DNA of 29,395 nucleotides, from assembly GCA_043101605.1 (NCBI GenBank), contig JBICIG010000029.1:1-29395 (forward strand), read 5' to 3'. Made by a program: the position numbers and the translations under genes. This document shows, in pieces, positions 7,030-14,935 of this stretch (its first letter is position 1; each line of letters begins with the position of its first letter). The stretch comes from JBICIG01 sp043101605 (lineage in GTDB: Bacteria > Planctomycetota > Phycisphaerae > Phycisphaerales > UBA1924). The notes beneath the pieces are model-generated. The model saw nothing but the letters and a program-made list of their open reading frames with translations. It was not told where the DNA came from and made no database searches.

Positions 7030-8397
7030 ATGCTCCGTTCCGGGCACATCGTGGTCTGCTGCGCGCTGGCGATGCTGTGCGTCGGGGTGGTGATGGTCAA
7101 CTCCGCGGGGCTGAGCGTCGGCGAGGCCCCCGTCACGCCCGAGTCGATCTGGACGAGCCGGAGCACCGTCTACGCCGGGCTCGCCGTTGGCGCGATGCTG
7201 CTGTTTGCGGTCTTCCCCGTGCGCACGATCGCACGCGGGCTCGTCGGGCGGCCGGGTCGCGACGACCGACCGCACCGCGGGCTGCGTCTGCTCGGGTTCG
7301 GCTCCTTGGTCCTGCTGGCGGTTGCATTGAGCGTTTACATCCCGGGCATCGCCCGCCCGGTCAACGGCTCATTCCGCTGGGTCGCCGCGGACCTGCCCGG
7401 GGTCGGGCGCGTCGGTCTGCAGCCCTCGGAGATCGTCAAATGGGCGCTGCCGGCGCTGCTGGCGGGGTATTGCGTGGCGCGGGGGGGGCATCTCCGGCGG
7501 TTCTTCGGCGGCCTGCTCCCGGCGCTCGCCGCGTGCGGCGTGATCACGCTGGTGGTCGCGCGCGAGGACCTGGGCACCGGGGCTCTCATCGCGGCGGCAT
7601 CGGGGGCGATCCTGGTGGCGGCGGGCGCGCGCCTCTGGCAACTGTTCCTGCTCGTTCCCGTCCCCGCCGCGGCGGGCGTCGGGCTCATTCTGCTCGAACC
7701 CTACCGGCTGACGCGCCTCAAGACCTTCCTCGACCCGTTCGCCGACCCGCAGGGCACCGGGTATCACATGATCCAGTCGATGGCGACGATCGCCGGCGGG
7801 GGGGGCACCGGGCGCGGGCTGGGCAATGGGCTCCAGAAGTTCGGGTATCTCCCCGAAGACCAGACCGACTTCCTCTTTGCGGTCATCAACGAGGAACTCG
7901 GGATCGCCGGCGCGGCGCTGGTCATCGGGCTGACGCTGATGATCGTGCGTTCCTGCGGCTCGATCGCCCGACGCGAGCCCGACCCGGTGCTGCGCCTGTT
8001 CGTTCTGGGGGCGCTGGTGACCTTCGGGCTCCAGGCGGTGATCAACATCGCCGTGGTGACCGGCTGGGCCCCGACCAAGGGCATCCCGCTGCCGCTGGTC
8101 TCTTCGGGGGGCACGGGCTGGATCCTGACCGCCGCGAGCCTCGGCGTGGTGGTGTCGATCGACCGCTCCCAGCCCGAGCCGACCGATGGCGCCACGGAGC
8201 CCGAGGACGGCATCGCCAAAGCCGAGGATGAGGCCCAAGCGGATGAAGCCGACGCCGAGGAAGCCGACGACGCCGACGAGGACGGTGCGATCGACGCCGA
8301 GGCGTCCGACGACGACGCGTGGGACGACGCGGACGAATGGGATGAGGACGACCCGGAGCAAACCGACTCGCTCTGGAGCCGATCGGTCCGCGCGTGA
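7030..8397 (+). CDS. ftsW: FtsW/RodA/SpoVE-family (SEDS) peptidoglycan glycosyltransferase
   Basis: SEDS proteins polymerise lipid II into glycan strands at the division site (FtsW) or side wall (RodA). The 455-residue polytopic protein has about ten hydrophobic segments from residue 4 onward. It carries the family's conserved loops: GSFRWVAADLPGVGRVGLQPSE, REDLGTGALIA, then GTGRGLGNGLQKFGYLPEDQ followed by TDFLFAVINEELG, and GIPLPLVSSGGTGWI near the end of the membrane region. The C-terminal 75 residues are strongly acidic (Asp/Glu/Ala repeats) and probably cytoplasmic. I start at the ATG at 7030, directly before the first membrane segment. An in-frame ATG at 6874 would add 52 Arg/Gly/Ser-rich residues unlike the family. 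murG follows 129 bases downstream, which favours FtsW over RodA. Confidence 0.9.
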   Translation: MLRSGHIVVCCALAMLCVGVVMVNSAGLSVGEAPVTPESIWTSRSTVYAGLAVGAMLLFAVFPVRTIARGLVGRPGRDDRPHRGLRLLGFGSLVLLAVALSVYIPGIARPVNGSFRWVAADLPGVGRVGLQPSEIVKWALPALLAGYCVARGGHLRRFFGGLLPALAACGVITLVVAREDLGTGALIAAASGAILVAAGARLWQLFLLVPVPAAAGVGLILLEPYRLTRLKTFLDPFADPQGTGYHMIQSMATIAGGGGTGRGLGNGLQKFGYLPEDQTDFLFAVINEELGIAGAALVIGLTLMIVRSCGSIARREPDPVLRLFVLGALVTFGLQAVINIAVVTGWAPTKGIPLPLVSSGGTGWILTAASLGVVVSIDRSQPEPTDGATEPEDGIAKAEDEAQADEADAEEADDADEDGAIDAEASDDDAWDDADEWDEDDPEQTDSLWSRSVRA

Positions 8398-8512
8398 ACG
8401 CACCCCCTGGGTTCCAGCCCGATGAGTTCAGCCGCCATGAAGATCACGCCCGAATCCTGTCGGGTGCGCGTGGATGACCTCGGGATCGCGTGCGCACGGA
8501 GCGGCGAATCGC

Positions 8513-8518
8513 TAGCGT
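8513..8518 (+). promoter_or_regulatory. -10-like hexamer of murG (leaderless pattern)
   Basis: TAGCGT lies 8 bases before the murG ATG at 8527; there is no Shine-Dalgarno sequence. No recognisable -35 element is seen. It supports 8527 rather than the in-frame ATG at 8422 as the start. Confidence 0.35.
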
Positions 8519-8526
8519 GCGGGCGC

Positions 8527-9627
8527 ATGGAGGCGACACGGGCATTTCTGTTTGCCGGCGGCGGCACGGGCGGGCACCTCTTCCCGGGGCTGGCGATCGC
8601 CGAGCGCCTGGGCGAACTCGGGCCTGTTTCCAGCCGATTCGTCTGCTCGACACGCGACATCGATCGCTCGATTCTCGAAGCCGAGCGGGTGGAGTTCGAG
8701 CCCATCGGTGCCAGCCCCTTCGGCGTGCGTCCAAGGGCGGCGGCGCGGTTCCTCCAGTCGTGGCGGCCGGCGGTCAAGGCGGGGCGCGCGAGCATCGCAC
8801 GGCTGCGGGAGTCGGCCGGGGAAGTGCAGGTCGTCGCGATGGGCGGGTTTGTTGCCGCCCCCGTGGTCGCGGCGGCCCGGGCCGAGCGCGTGCCGGTGAC
8901 CCTGGTCAATCTCGATGCCGCCCCGGGCAAGGCCAACCGCTGGATCGCCGGGCGGGTCGATCGCGTCGTCACCGCGACGCCCATCGAGCGCCCCGGGTGG
9001 GAGATCGTCGGCCCGATCGTGCGGCGCCAGGCGCTGTCGCGTGGGCCGAGCCAGCACTGCCGACTCCGTTTGGGGCTCGACCCCGACCGCCCGACCCTGC
9101 TCATCACCGGCGCCAGCCAGGGGGCGGCGTCGGTCAACGGGATGATGCTCGAACTGGTGCTCACGAAGCGGTCCGCGTTCGACGGGTGGCAGATCATCCA
9201 CCAGACCGGTCGCGACGACGAGGAACGGGTGCGGGCCGCCTATGCCCGGGCGGGCGTGGCCGCCGAGGTCCGCGCGTTCTTCCGTGAGATGGGCGAGGTG
9301 TGGGGGGCGGCGGACCTGGCGGTCACGCGCGGCGGGGCGGGGAGCATCGCCGAGGCGTGGGCCAACCGCGTCCCGAGTCTCGTGCTGCCGTACCCGTTTC
9401 ACAGGGATCGGCACCAGCGGCTGAACGCCGAGCCCCTGGCGCGGGCCGGCGGGGCGATCCTTGCCGAGGACCGGGTCGATCCGTCCCGCAACGCCGCCGA
9501 AGCCGGGGCGAGGCTCGTCGAACTGCTGGGCGACGGGGCGGAGCGGTCGGCGATGCGCCAGCGCCTGGCGCAGATGGGCCCAACCGACGGCGCCGATCGC
9601 GTGGCGAGAATCCTGCTGGGCGTCTGA
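8527..9627 (+). CDS. murG: UDP-GlcNAc:undecaprenyl-pyrophosphoryl-MurNAc-pentapeptide N-acetylglucosaminyltransferase MurG
   Basis: MurG converts lipid I to lipid II on the cytoplasmic face of the inner membrane, supplying the substrate used by the SEDS protein encoded just upstream. The 366 residues match the usual family length. The N-terminal G-loop is FAGGGTGGHLFPGLAIAERL (residues 9-28). A second glycine loop follows in GGFVAAPVVAAARAE. The linker and donor-binding half contains LITGASQGAASVNGMM, and the UDP-GlcNAc site is AVTRGGAGSIAEAWANRVPS, followed by LPYPFHRDRHQRLNAEPLAR. The start at 8527 places the conserved strand 5 residues from the N-terminus. An in-frame ATG at 8422 would add 35 residues with no family counterpart. 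The downstream gene starts 13 bases after the stop. Confidence 0.95.
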   Translation: MEATRAFLFAGGGTGGHLFPGLAIAERLGELGPVSSRFVCSTRDIDRSILEAERVEFEPIGASPFGVRPRAAARFLQSWRPAVKAGRASIARLRESAGEVQVVAMGGFVAAPVVAAARAERVPVTLVNLDAAPGKANRWIAGRVDRVVTATPIERPGWEIVGPIVRRQALSRGPSQHCRLRLGLDPDRPTLLITGASQGAASVNGMMLELVLTKRSAFDGWQIIHQTGRDDEERVRAAYARAGVAAEVRAFFREMGEVWGAADLAVTRGGAGSIAEAWANRVPSLVLPYPFHRDRHQRLNAEPLARAGGAILAEDRVDPSRNAAEAGARLVELLGDGAERSAMRQRLAQMGPTDGADRVARILLGV

Positions 9628-9633
9628 TACCAT
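9628..9633 (+). promoter_or_regulatory. -10-like hexamer upstream of the 259-residue protein
   Basis: TACCAT lies exactly 6 bases before the ATG at 9640, overlapping the murG stop region. Sequence and spacing are identical to those upstream of rimO. No Shine-Dalgarno sequence is seen in front of the ATG. Confidence 0.45.
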
Positions 9634-9639
9634 GATCGG

Positions 9640-10419
9640 ATGAGCGCTCAGGAGGAGCATCGCTGCATCGCGTGGAGACGCGCGGCCTCGCCGCTGCCCG
9701 AGGCCCTCGCCGGGGCGCTGGCGCGACGGGGCATCTCCCCGGACATCGAGACCGACTGCTTCGGGGCGCTCGCGGCGGTGCTGCTCGCGCACCGGTCCGG
9801 ACAGGTCGGGTCCGGACGGGCCGGGACGCGTTCGGGGGGCGATCATGTGCCCCCGACGATCCTGCTGCTCATCGAGCCCGAGGAACTGGCGGGCGTGGCG
9901 TCGGTGGTGCGGGCGGCCGAGTCGTACGCGCCGGCCGCGGTCTGCTGGGCGTTTGAGTCGCGCGCGAACCCGGCGTTACGAGCCGTCACGCCGAGCGACC
10001 TGGAGCGGTGGGACTCGCCCGCGAGCATGCCGACCGGGCCCGCGCGACAGGACGAGGGCATGGAACCCGCTCGTGACCTCCCAGCCTCGAGCGAACCCGC
10101 CGCCGGCGAACCCGATGCGGACGGCTTGGGCGAGGACTTCCAGCCGGGCGTGGTGGAGGTGTTATCGGGCCGAACCTTCGTGCGTCGCGCGAGCGAGGAG
10201 CGAGGCGTGCGGGAGGTTCGGGAGCCTGCGCCGCGACCGCTTCCGCCGCTTCGGCTGGCTGGAGAAGGTCCGATCGGTCCGTTGGGAGTGAACTCGGACC
10301 CTTCGGCAGCCGAACTTGGAGGAGACACGCCGGGGCAGGACCCGGCATCCGGGCTGCTGACCGCCGAGGAGCTGGAGATGCTCCTTGCCGACGACGAGGA
10401 CGCTCGTGGGCACGGCTGA
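9640..10419 (+). CDS. Unrecognised 259-residue protein upstream of a diguanylate cyclase
   Basis: I do not recognise a family. Residues 1-120 look like a folded alpha/beta domain: RRAASPLPEALAGALARRGI, then FGALAAVLLAHR, PPTILLLIEPEELAGVASVV and AAVCWAFESR. This resembles a degenerate response-regulator-like or nucleoside-hydrolase-like fold, but no catalytic residues stand out. Residues 125-230 are Pro/Glu/Ala-rich and probably disordered. The end, SGLLTAEELEMLLADDED, forms a short acidic amphipathic helix that could be a docking peptide. The ATG at 9640 is supported by the TACCAT hexamer. The next gene's start lies 37 bases after the stop, so the pair is likely co-transcribed. The first 70 residues of that cyclase have a comparable beta-alpha pattern, suggesting the two proteins work together in cyclic-di-GMP signalling; this is inference. 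Confidence 0.65.
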   Translation: MSAQEEHRCIAWRRAASPLPEALAGALARRGISPDIETDCFGALAAVLLAHRSGQVGSGRAGTRSGGDHVPPTILLLIEPEELAGVASVVRAAESYAPAAVCWAFESRANPALRAVTPSDLERWDSPASMPTGPARQDEGMEPARDLPASSEPAAGEPDADGLGEDFQPGVVEVLSGRTFVRRASEERGVREVREPAPRPLPPLRLAGEGPIGPLGVNSDPSAAELGGDTPGQDPASGLLTAEELEMLLADDEDARGHG

Positions 10420-10456
10420 GGGGCTCGGGCAGGCGGCGCTGGCCGGAGGAGCGCGC

Positions 10457-11935
10457 ATGCAGGGCCCGGATCTTCGCGTCATTCTGGTCGGTCGCACGGG
10501 GCTGGATCAGTCCCTGCGCCGCGACTCCGGGATCGAACTGATCCGGGCGGCGACCGCGATGGACGCGCTGGGCGAACTGGCCGACCCGATCGACGAGGAA
10601 TCCCCCGCGCGGGCGGTGGTGATCGTCGGAAACGACGCCGAGCCCGGGCAAGAGGCGGGCGACGAGGAAGACGCGGTCGCGCTGTGGATCGCGAGCCTGC
10701 GGCGGATCGAGCCGGGCGTCCGCGTGCTGCGCGCGCTCGACAACGGCTCGCCGGCCGACCCGGCGTTCGACGGCGGCGTGCGCACCGACGCGGACGCGCC
10801 GACGCTCAGGGCGCTGCTCGAGGATCCACCGGAGATCCCCACGGAATCACCGGCAAAGCCGGCCGATCCTTCGACACCCGCGCCGCGCGCGCTGATCGAG
10901 CCCGCGCCGACGGAGCCGACACGCGTTGAGCCGGCGACCACCGAACCGATGCCGCGGGTCGCTCCGCCGCGCGGGGTTTCGGGCGAATCGCGCGAGCGTT
11001 CCGCCGCGGAAGAGATGGACGAGTCCGACGGCGCGCCGCTGCTCGGCGGCGATTCGACGCTGGTCGCGGCGATGCTGCAGGGGCGGTCGATCATCGAGCC
11101 GGCCGTCGAAACGCTGCGCCGGCGCACGCGCCGGTTCGATCTGCGTTTCGAGGAGCGGGGTGAGGACATCGGGGCGGTCGCGGCGACGCGGGACGGCGTG
11201 ATGGTCGCGTGGCGCGGTCGGATCTACGGGCGCCTGGTCACCGATTCGGGCGCGGGATCGGGCTTGCGCGGGGCGTCGCTCGAGGAAGCGGCCCGCTGGC
11301 TCGCGTCGTGGCTGCGGCTGGAAGAGCAGCAGCGTGAATTGCGTCGCGCCGCGTTCATCGACCCGTTGACGGGCGCATGGAATCGACGCTATTTCGATCG
11401 GTACCTGCTGTCGGCGATCGCGCAGGCCCGGCCACGCCGCGGCTCGGTGACAGTGCTGGTCTTCGACATCGACGACTTCAAGCGGTTCAACGACCGGTAC
11501 GGGCACGCCGCCGGAGACGAGATTCTGAAGGAAGCGGTGAAGCTGATCTCGGGGGCGATCCGACCCGACGATCGCGTGTGCCGGATCGGAGGCGACGAGT
11601 TCGCGGTGATCTTCCCCGATGCGCCGCGCGAGGCGGGGAGCCGACCGCCCGAATCGGTGTTCCATATCTCCCGGCGTTTCCAGCGGGCGATCAGCGAGCA
11701 CAAGTTCCCGAAGCTGGGCGAGCAGGCACCGGGGACGCTGACGATCTCGGGGGGGCTGGCGACTTACCCGTGGGACGGCTCGACGGCCGACGAACTGCTG
11801 GATCGCGCCGATCGGCTGGCGCTCGAATCCAAGCGCCTGGGCAAGAACGCGATCACCTTCGGGCCCGGGGCCGCGCGGGCGAACGGGCCGGCGACGGCCG
11901 ACGAGGACTCGGGGCTGACGCCGACCGAGGACTGA
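10457..11935 (+). CDS. GGDEF-domain diguanylate cyclase
   Basis: Diguanylate cyclases make cyclic-di-GMP from two GTP. The C-terminal domain of this 492-residue protein starts at AAFIDPLTGAWNRRYFDRYL and continues with LVFDIDDFKRFNDRYGHAAGD. It has GGDEF at residues 378-382, preceded by the RxxD inhibitory site (RPDD, five residues before GGDEF), then TISGGLATYPWDG and DELLDRADRLALESKRLGKN. All catalytic and I-site residues look intact, so an active, product-inhibited enzyme is predicted. The N-terminus (LRVILVGRTGLDQSL to AVVIVGNDAE) resembles a receiver-like fold without obvious phosphoacceptor chemistry. A Pro/Thr-rich linker follows, then a small domain around residues 210-285. No membrane segment is visible. 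The ATG at 10457 is preceded by GGAGGA at 10445-10450, which decides the start over the upstream TTG and GTG codons. Confidence 0.92.
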   Translation: MQGPDLRVILVGRTGLDQSLRRDSGIELIRAATAMDALGELADPIDEESPARAVVIVGNDAEPGQEAGDEEDAVALWIASLRRIEPGVRVLRALDNGSPADPAFDGGVRTDADAPTLRALLEDPPEIPTESPAKPADPSTPAPRALIEPAPTEPTRVEPATTEPMPRVAPPRGVSGESRERSAAEEMDESDGAPLLGGDSTLVAAMLQGRSIIEPAVETLRRRTRRFDLRFEERGEDIGAVAATRDGVMVAWRGRIYGRLVTDSGAGSGLRGASLEEAARWLASWLRLEEQQRELRRAAFIDPLTGAWNRRYFDRYLLSAIAQARPRRGSVTVLVFDIDDFKRFNDRYGHAAGDEILKEAVKLISGAIRPDDRVCRIGGDEFAVIFPDAPREAGSRPPESVFHISRRFQRAISEHKFPKLGEQAPGTLTISGGLATYPWDGSTADELLDRADRLALESKRLGKNAITFGPGAARANGPATADEDSGLTPTED

Positions 11936-11953
11936 CGCGCCGGGAGAGCATGC

Positions 11954-12841
11954 GTGCAGACGCTCGCAGAGATCCGGGGGCTGCTCGAATCGCACGGGCT
12001 GAGTCCCCGGCATCGGCTCGGGCAGTGCTTCCTGATCGATCGCAACCTGGTCGCCAAACTCGTGGATTCGGCCGGCGTCGGGCCCGGCGAGGTGGTGCTC
12101 GAGGTCGGCCCGGGCACGGGCACGCTGACCGACACGCTGCTCGAGCGCGGCGCGCGCGTCGTCGCATGCGAACTCGACGCGGGGCTGTGCGGGCTGTTGC
12201 GCGATCGGCTCGGCGGGGAGGAGCGATTCACGCTCGTCGAGGGTGATTGCCTGGCGCGCAAGAGCGCGGTGAACCCGGAGATTCTCGAGGCGATCGCGCG
12301 CGCCCAAGGCCTCGAATCGGGCCGAGCGCCCGGACCGTTCAAACTCGTGGCGAATCTCCCGTACGGAGCCGCGACGCCGCTGATGATCGCCCTGCTGGTC
12401 GAGCATCCCGCGTGCGTGGGGCAGTGGGTGACGATCCAGCGCGAAGTGGGGGAGCGGCTGATGGCAGGGCCCGGCATGCCGGGGTTTGATGCGAAGGCGT
12501 ACGGGCCGATCAGCGTGCTCGCGTGGGCGGCGGCGGAGTGCCGGGTCATCGCCACGCCCGGGCCCGAGTGCTTCTGGCCCCGTCCGGAGGTCGACAGCGT
12601 CATGCTCCAGATCCGGCGCAAGGACCACCCGGCGTGCGCCGATCTGGCGGGATTGGCCCGATTCTGTCAGCGGCTGTTTGCGACCCGGCGGAAGCAGCTC
12701 GGCGGGGTGCTCGGGCGCGGGCTGGTCGAGTCGGCGGGGATCGATCCGACGGCGAGGGTCGAGGCGGTCGAGCCGGCGCGCCTGGTGGAACTGTTCGAGC
12801 GGGCGCGGGACGCCGAGCCCGCTCCGCCGCCCCCGCGTTGA
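11954..12841 (+). CDS. rsmA: 16S rRNA dimethyladenosine transferase RsmA (KsgA)
   Basis: RsmA dimethylates two adjacent adenines in the 3' hairpin of 16S rRNA during small-subunit assembly, using SAM. The 295-residue protein shows the family motifs in order: LSPRHRLGQCFLIDRNLVAK near the N-terminus (usually GQNFL), the SAM-binding EVGPGTGTLTDTLLERG, CELDAGLCGLL, and the catalytic NLPY at residues 134-137, followed by GAATPLMIALL. Then come WVTIQREVGERLMAGPG, KAYGPISVLAWA and ECFWPRPEVDSVMLQI. The C-terminal helical domain contains RLFATRRKQLGGVL. It is slightly long because of about 20 extra residues before NLPY. The start is GTG at 11954; GGGAG lies 8 bases or so upstream. The stop overlaps the -35 element of the next gene. 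Confidence 0.95.
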   Translation: MQTLAEIRGLLESHGLSPRHRLGQCFLIDRNLVAKLVDSAGVGPGEVVLEVGPGTGTLTDTLLERGARVVACELDAGLCGLLRDRLGGEERFTLVEGDCLARKSAVNPEILEAIARAQGLESGRAPGPFKLVANLPYGAATPLMIALLVEHPACVGQWVTIQREVGERLMAGPGMPGFDAKAYGPISVLAWAAAECRVIATPGPECFWPRPEVDSVMLQIRRKDHPACADLAGLARFCQRLFATRRKQLGGVLGRGLVESAGIDPTARVEAVEPARLVELFERARDAEPAPPPPR

Positions 12842-12867
12842 AGTATGAGCGTGCGGCGTGGTAGTCT
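12838..12867 (+). promoter_or_regulatory. Putative promoter of the APH-like kinase gene
   Basis: TTGAAG (12838-12843) and TAGTCT (12862-12867) are separated by 18 bases, a reasonable sigma-70-type pair overlapping the rsmA stop codon. Transcription would start near 12874. That gives a leader of about 45 bases carrying the GGAGG at 12904-12908. Confidence 0.5.
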
Positions 12868-12919
12868 GTGAAGGACTGGGAGAGAGCGGGCCCGGACCGC
12901 TCCGGAGGTGATGCCAGCA

Positions 12920-13963
12920 ATGCCCGACGGGCCCGCGCACGCCGAACCGATCGCCGAGATCTTCCCGAACCTGCAATCCGATGGTGACAGCCTCAGTCTC
13001 GGCTCGGCTCTCGGGCCGGTGCTTCGGCAGGTCTGCCAGCAGCGGCTGGGCCCGATCGACTGGTTCCGCTCGACCTGGCAGCGGAGCGGGGCGGCGACGG
13101 GGTTCAGCACCTGGAAGGGGCCCGATGGCGTGGAGCGCCGCGTCGTCGTCAAGCTCCCCGTGAGCCCCAAGGAGTACACCTGGACGCTCCGGCTCGGGGC
13201 GGTCGACGCCGAGGCGTGGGATACGGGCGACGCGCTGGTGCGCTCGACGCCGCGGGTTGTCGCCGCCGGCGAGGTGCTGGGCGGATACGACCTGGCGTGG
13301 CTGGTGGTTGAGCGGCTGGATGGGCACCCGATCAGCTCTCGGCTGAGCCACGACAATCTGCAGGGGCTGATCGAGGCGATCGCGGACTTCCAGTTCCGGG
13401 CGGCACGCGTGCGCCCGGTCACCGAGACCCCGGACCACCCGGACTGGGAGCGGCTGATCGCCAAGGCGAGGCAGCTTGTGCCCGAGTGCGGGATCGCCCA
13501 GTCCCAGCGGTGGGCGAGCGCGCTCAAGCATGTCTCGAAGGTGCTGGACCGGCTGGTCGACGCCTGGAGGGCCCGGCCGACGGCGACCTGGTGCCACGGC
13601 GACGCGCACCCGGGCAACGCCATGCTTCGGCCGCTGCCCGATGGCTCGGAGCGTTGCGTGCTGATCGATCTGGGGCTGGTGCATCCGGGTCATTGGATCG
13701 AGGACGCGTTGTATCTGGAGCGGCTGTTCTGGGGGCATGAGGACAAGCTGTTCGGGGTCGACCCGCTGCACGCGCTGGCCGAGGCGAGGCAGGCGGCCGG
13801 GCTGCCGACGGCCGGGGATGTGGAGCGGCTGGCGGCGATCCGGCGGGTGCTGATGGCCGCGTGCGTGCCTGTCTTCCTAGCGCGGGAAGGGAGCCCGCGG
13901 TATGTGGAGGCGGCGCTGGAGCGGCTGGAAGTGGGGCTGCTGCGGGCGGAGAAGGGGTTCTAG
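12920..13963 (+). CDS. APH-family (aminoglycoside phosphotransferase-like) small-molecule kinase
   Basis: A 347-residue protein of the protein-kinase-like APH fold. The catalytic loop is WCHGDAHPGNAML (His226, Asp228, Asn233), followed by the metal-binding segment VLIDLGLVHPGHWIEDALYL. Upstream, GVERRVVVKLPV contains the probable ATP-anchoring lysine, and LAWLVVERLDGHPI is the hinge. The substrate cannot be named. Such chromosomal members phosphorylate choline, homoserine, sugars or maltose-like compounds as often as drugs, and nothing here shows antibiotic resistance. I chose the ATG at 12920 because GGAGG (12904-12908) lies about 11 bases upstream. The GTG at 12908 and ATG at 12911 overlap or crowd the Shine-Dalgarno sequence. 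It ends in TAG, the only TAG terminating an intact gene here. Confidence 0.82.
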   Translation: MPDGPAHAEPIAEIFPNLQSDGDSLSLGSALGPVLRQVCQQRLGPIDWFRSTWQRSGAATGFSTWKGPDGVERRVVVKLPVSPKEYTWTLRLGAVDAEAWDTGDALVRSTPRVVAAGEVLGGYDLAWLVVERLDGHPISSRLSHDNLQGLIEAIADFQFRAARVRPVTETPDHPDWERLIAKARQLVPECGIAQSQRWASALKHVSKVLDRLVDAWRARPTATWCHGDAHPGNAMLRPLPDGSERCVLIDLGLVHPGHWIEDALYLERLFWGHEDKLFGVDPLHALAEARQAAGLPTAGDVERLAAIRRVLMAACVPVFLAREGSPRYVEAALERLEVGLLRAEKGF

Positions 13964-14121
13964 ATTTGTTTGGATCTTCCCGCGTCGGGGGTTCCGGAGG
14001 GGGACGCCCGGGGGTGGTCGGGGTAAGATCACGGCGGGTTCGGCCGATCGGGTCGGGCCCGGGACCGCATGACTGGGCGGGGCCAATCGCGGCCCGGCCC
14101 GCACTTGGGAAAGGTGATGGG

Positions 14122-14304
14122 ATGGAGTCCTACGAGCGTCTGAAGGCCCTGGTCGCGTCCTGCGATGATGACATCGCCAAGGCGGCCGGCGGGAACAAGG
14201 CCGCCGGCACGCGCGTGCGTCAGACGATGCAGGAGATCAAGAATCTGGCCCAGGACATCCGCAAGGAGATCCTGGACCTGCGGAACACCAGCAACGCGGG
14301 CTGA
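14122..14304 (+). CDS. Hc1-type histone H1-like small protein
   Basis: A 60-residue helical peptide resembling the conserved N-terminal part of the bacterial histone H1-like protein Hc1 (chlamydial HctA and its planctomycete relatives). The diagnostic stretch is DIAKAAGGNKAAGTRVRQTM, followed by QEIKNLAQDIRKEILDLRN. This matches the GNKAAxxRVR pattern that is the best-conserved part of the family. Unlike chlamydial Hc1, which continues in a long Lys/Ala-rich tail, this protein stops after the helical hairpin. It may therefore act as a dimeric nucleoid-associated protein without the tail's strong compaction; this is inference. The start is ATG at 14122 with AAGGTGATG upstream. A TAAGAT hexamer at 14024-14029 is a possible -10 element. 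The hotdog-protein gene begins 16 bases after the stop. Confidence 0.8.
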   Translation: MESYERLKALVASCDDDIAKAAGGNKAAGTRVRQTMQEIKNLAQDIRKEILDLRNTSNAG

Positions 14305-14320
14305 GGGAGATCCCGTTCGG

Positions 14321-14866
14321 ATGTCCTCGATTCAGCAGTCCTCTCCGGGATGGGTCGCGGCGGCGGCCAGCAAGCTGCTCTTCGACCTTGGCGGCGTGGA
14401 TTTCTCCGCGCGCCTGCATGATCGCGAGTCACTCCGCCGATGGAACCCCCAACGCGGGGACATGGCGATGCTCGACGCCATTGTGTGGGAATCCTCCGGG
14501 TACGAGCGCGGGCTGGCGCTCAAGCACATCCGGGCCGACGAGTTCTGGGTGCCCGGGCACTTCCCCAAGAAGCCCATCTTCCCGGCGGTGCTGCAGATCG
14601 AGTCGGCGGCCCAGCTCGCGTGTTATCTCTACAACTCGCGCAAGCCCGAGCCGAGCCTCGCGGCGTTCCTGCGGATCGAGAACGCCGCGTTCCGGCACAT
14701 GGTCGTCCCGGGGGATGATCTCTACATCCTGTGCCAGGAAGTGAAGTTCAATCGGCGGCGATTCATCAGCGATGTCCAGGGCGTGGTGAACGGGAACATC
14801 GCGTTCGAGGCCCGCATCACCGGCATGGAGATCGGTGGCAAGGAAGAGTTCGACCTCGAGACCTGA
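14321..14866 (+). CDS. FabZ-like hotdog-fold 3-hydroxyacyl-ACP dehydratase
   Basis: This 181-residue protein has the FabZ/FabA active-site pattern: His80 in FWVPGHFPKKPIFPAVLQ and Glu94 in QIESAAQLACY. The spacing is 14 residues, identical to that of FabZ. FabZ dehydrates 3-hydroxyacyl-ACP in fatty-acid synthesis. The sequence differs from ordinary FabZ by an N-terminal extension of about 45 residues and by AVLQIESAAQ in place of GVLIVEAMAQ. It may be a paralogue working in another lipid pathway, a common situation in planctomycetes. The remaining hotdog strands include AFLRIENAAFRHMVVPGDDL, then CQEVKFNRRRFISDVQGVV and IAFEARITGMEI. It follows the Hc1-like gene by 16 bases and precedes manA by 69 bases. 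Dehydratase activity is plausible; the pathway is unknown. Confidence 0.82.
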   Translation: MSSIQQSSPGWVAAAASKLLFDLGGVDFSARLHDRESLRRWNPQRGDMAMLDAIVWESSGYERGLALKHIRADEFWVPGHFPKKPIFPAVLQIESAAQLACYLYNSRKPEPSLAAFLRIENAAFRHMVVPGDDLYILCQEVKFNRRRFISDVQGVVNGNIAFEARITGMEIGGKEEFDLET

Positions 14867-14935
14867 GGGCGTTTCGGCGTCTTACGGGTTCCCCGCGGGC
14901 TCAAGGTCCGCCTCCGACCGGCCGAGAATCTGCTG

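Noticed and set aside
8422..8526. N-terminal extension of MurG from an ATG at 8422
   Set aside because: MurG proteins begin a few residues before the GGGTGGH loop, as does the ATG at 8527, which also has a -10-like hexamer in front.
10847..13771. A 974-codon minus-strand open frame opposite the cyclase, rsmA and kinase genes
   Set aside because: Composition is Arg/Pro/Gln-rich without domains. Three well-recognised genes occupy the other strand. The similar long antisense frames at 4813-6726, 22569-24734 and 25426-27894 were rejected for the same reason.
12920..13963. Aminoglycoside resistance gene
   Set aside because: The fold and catalytic motifs are APH-like, but chromosomal APH-fold kinases have many substrates, and neither the context nor specific residues point to a drug.
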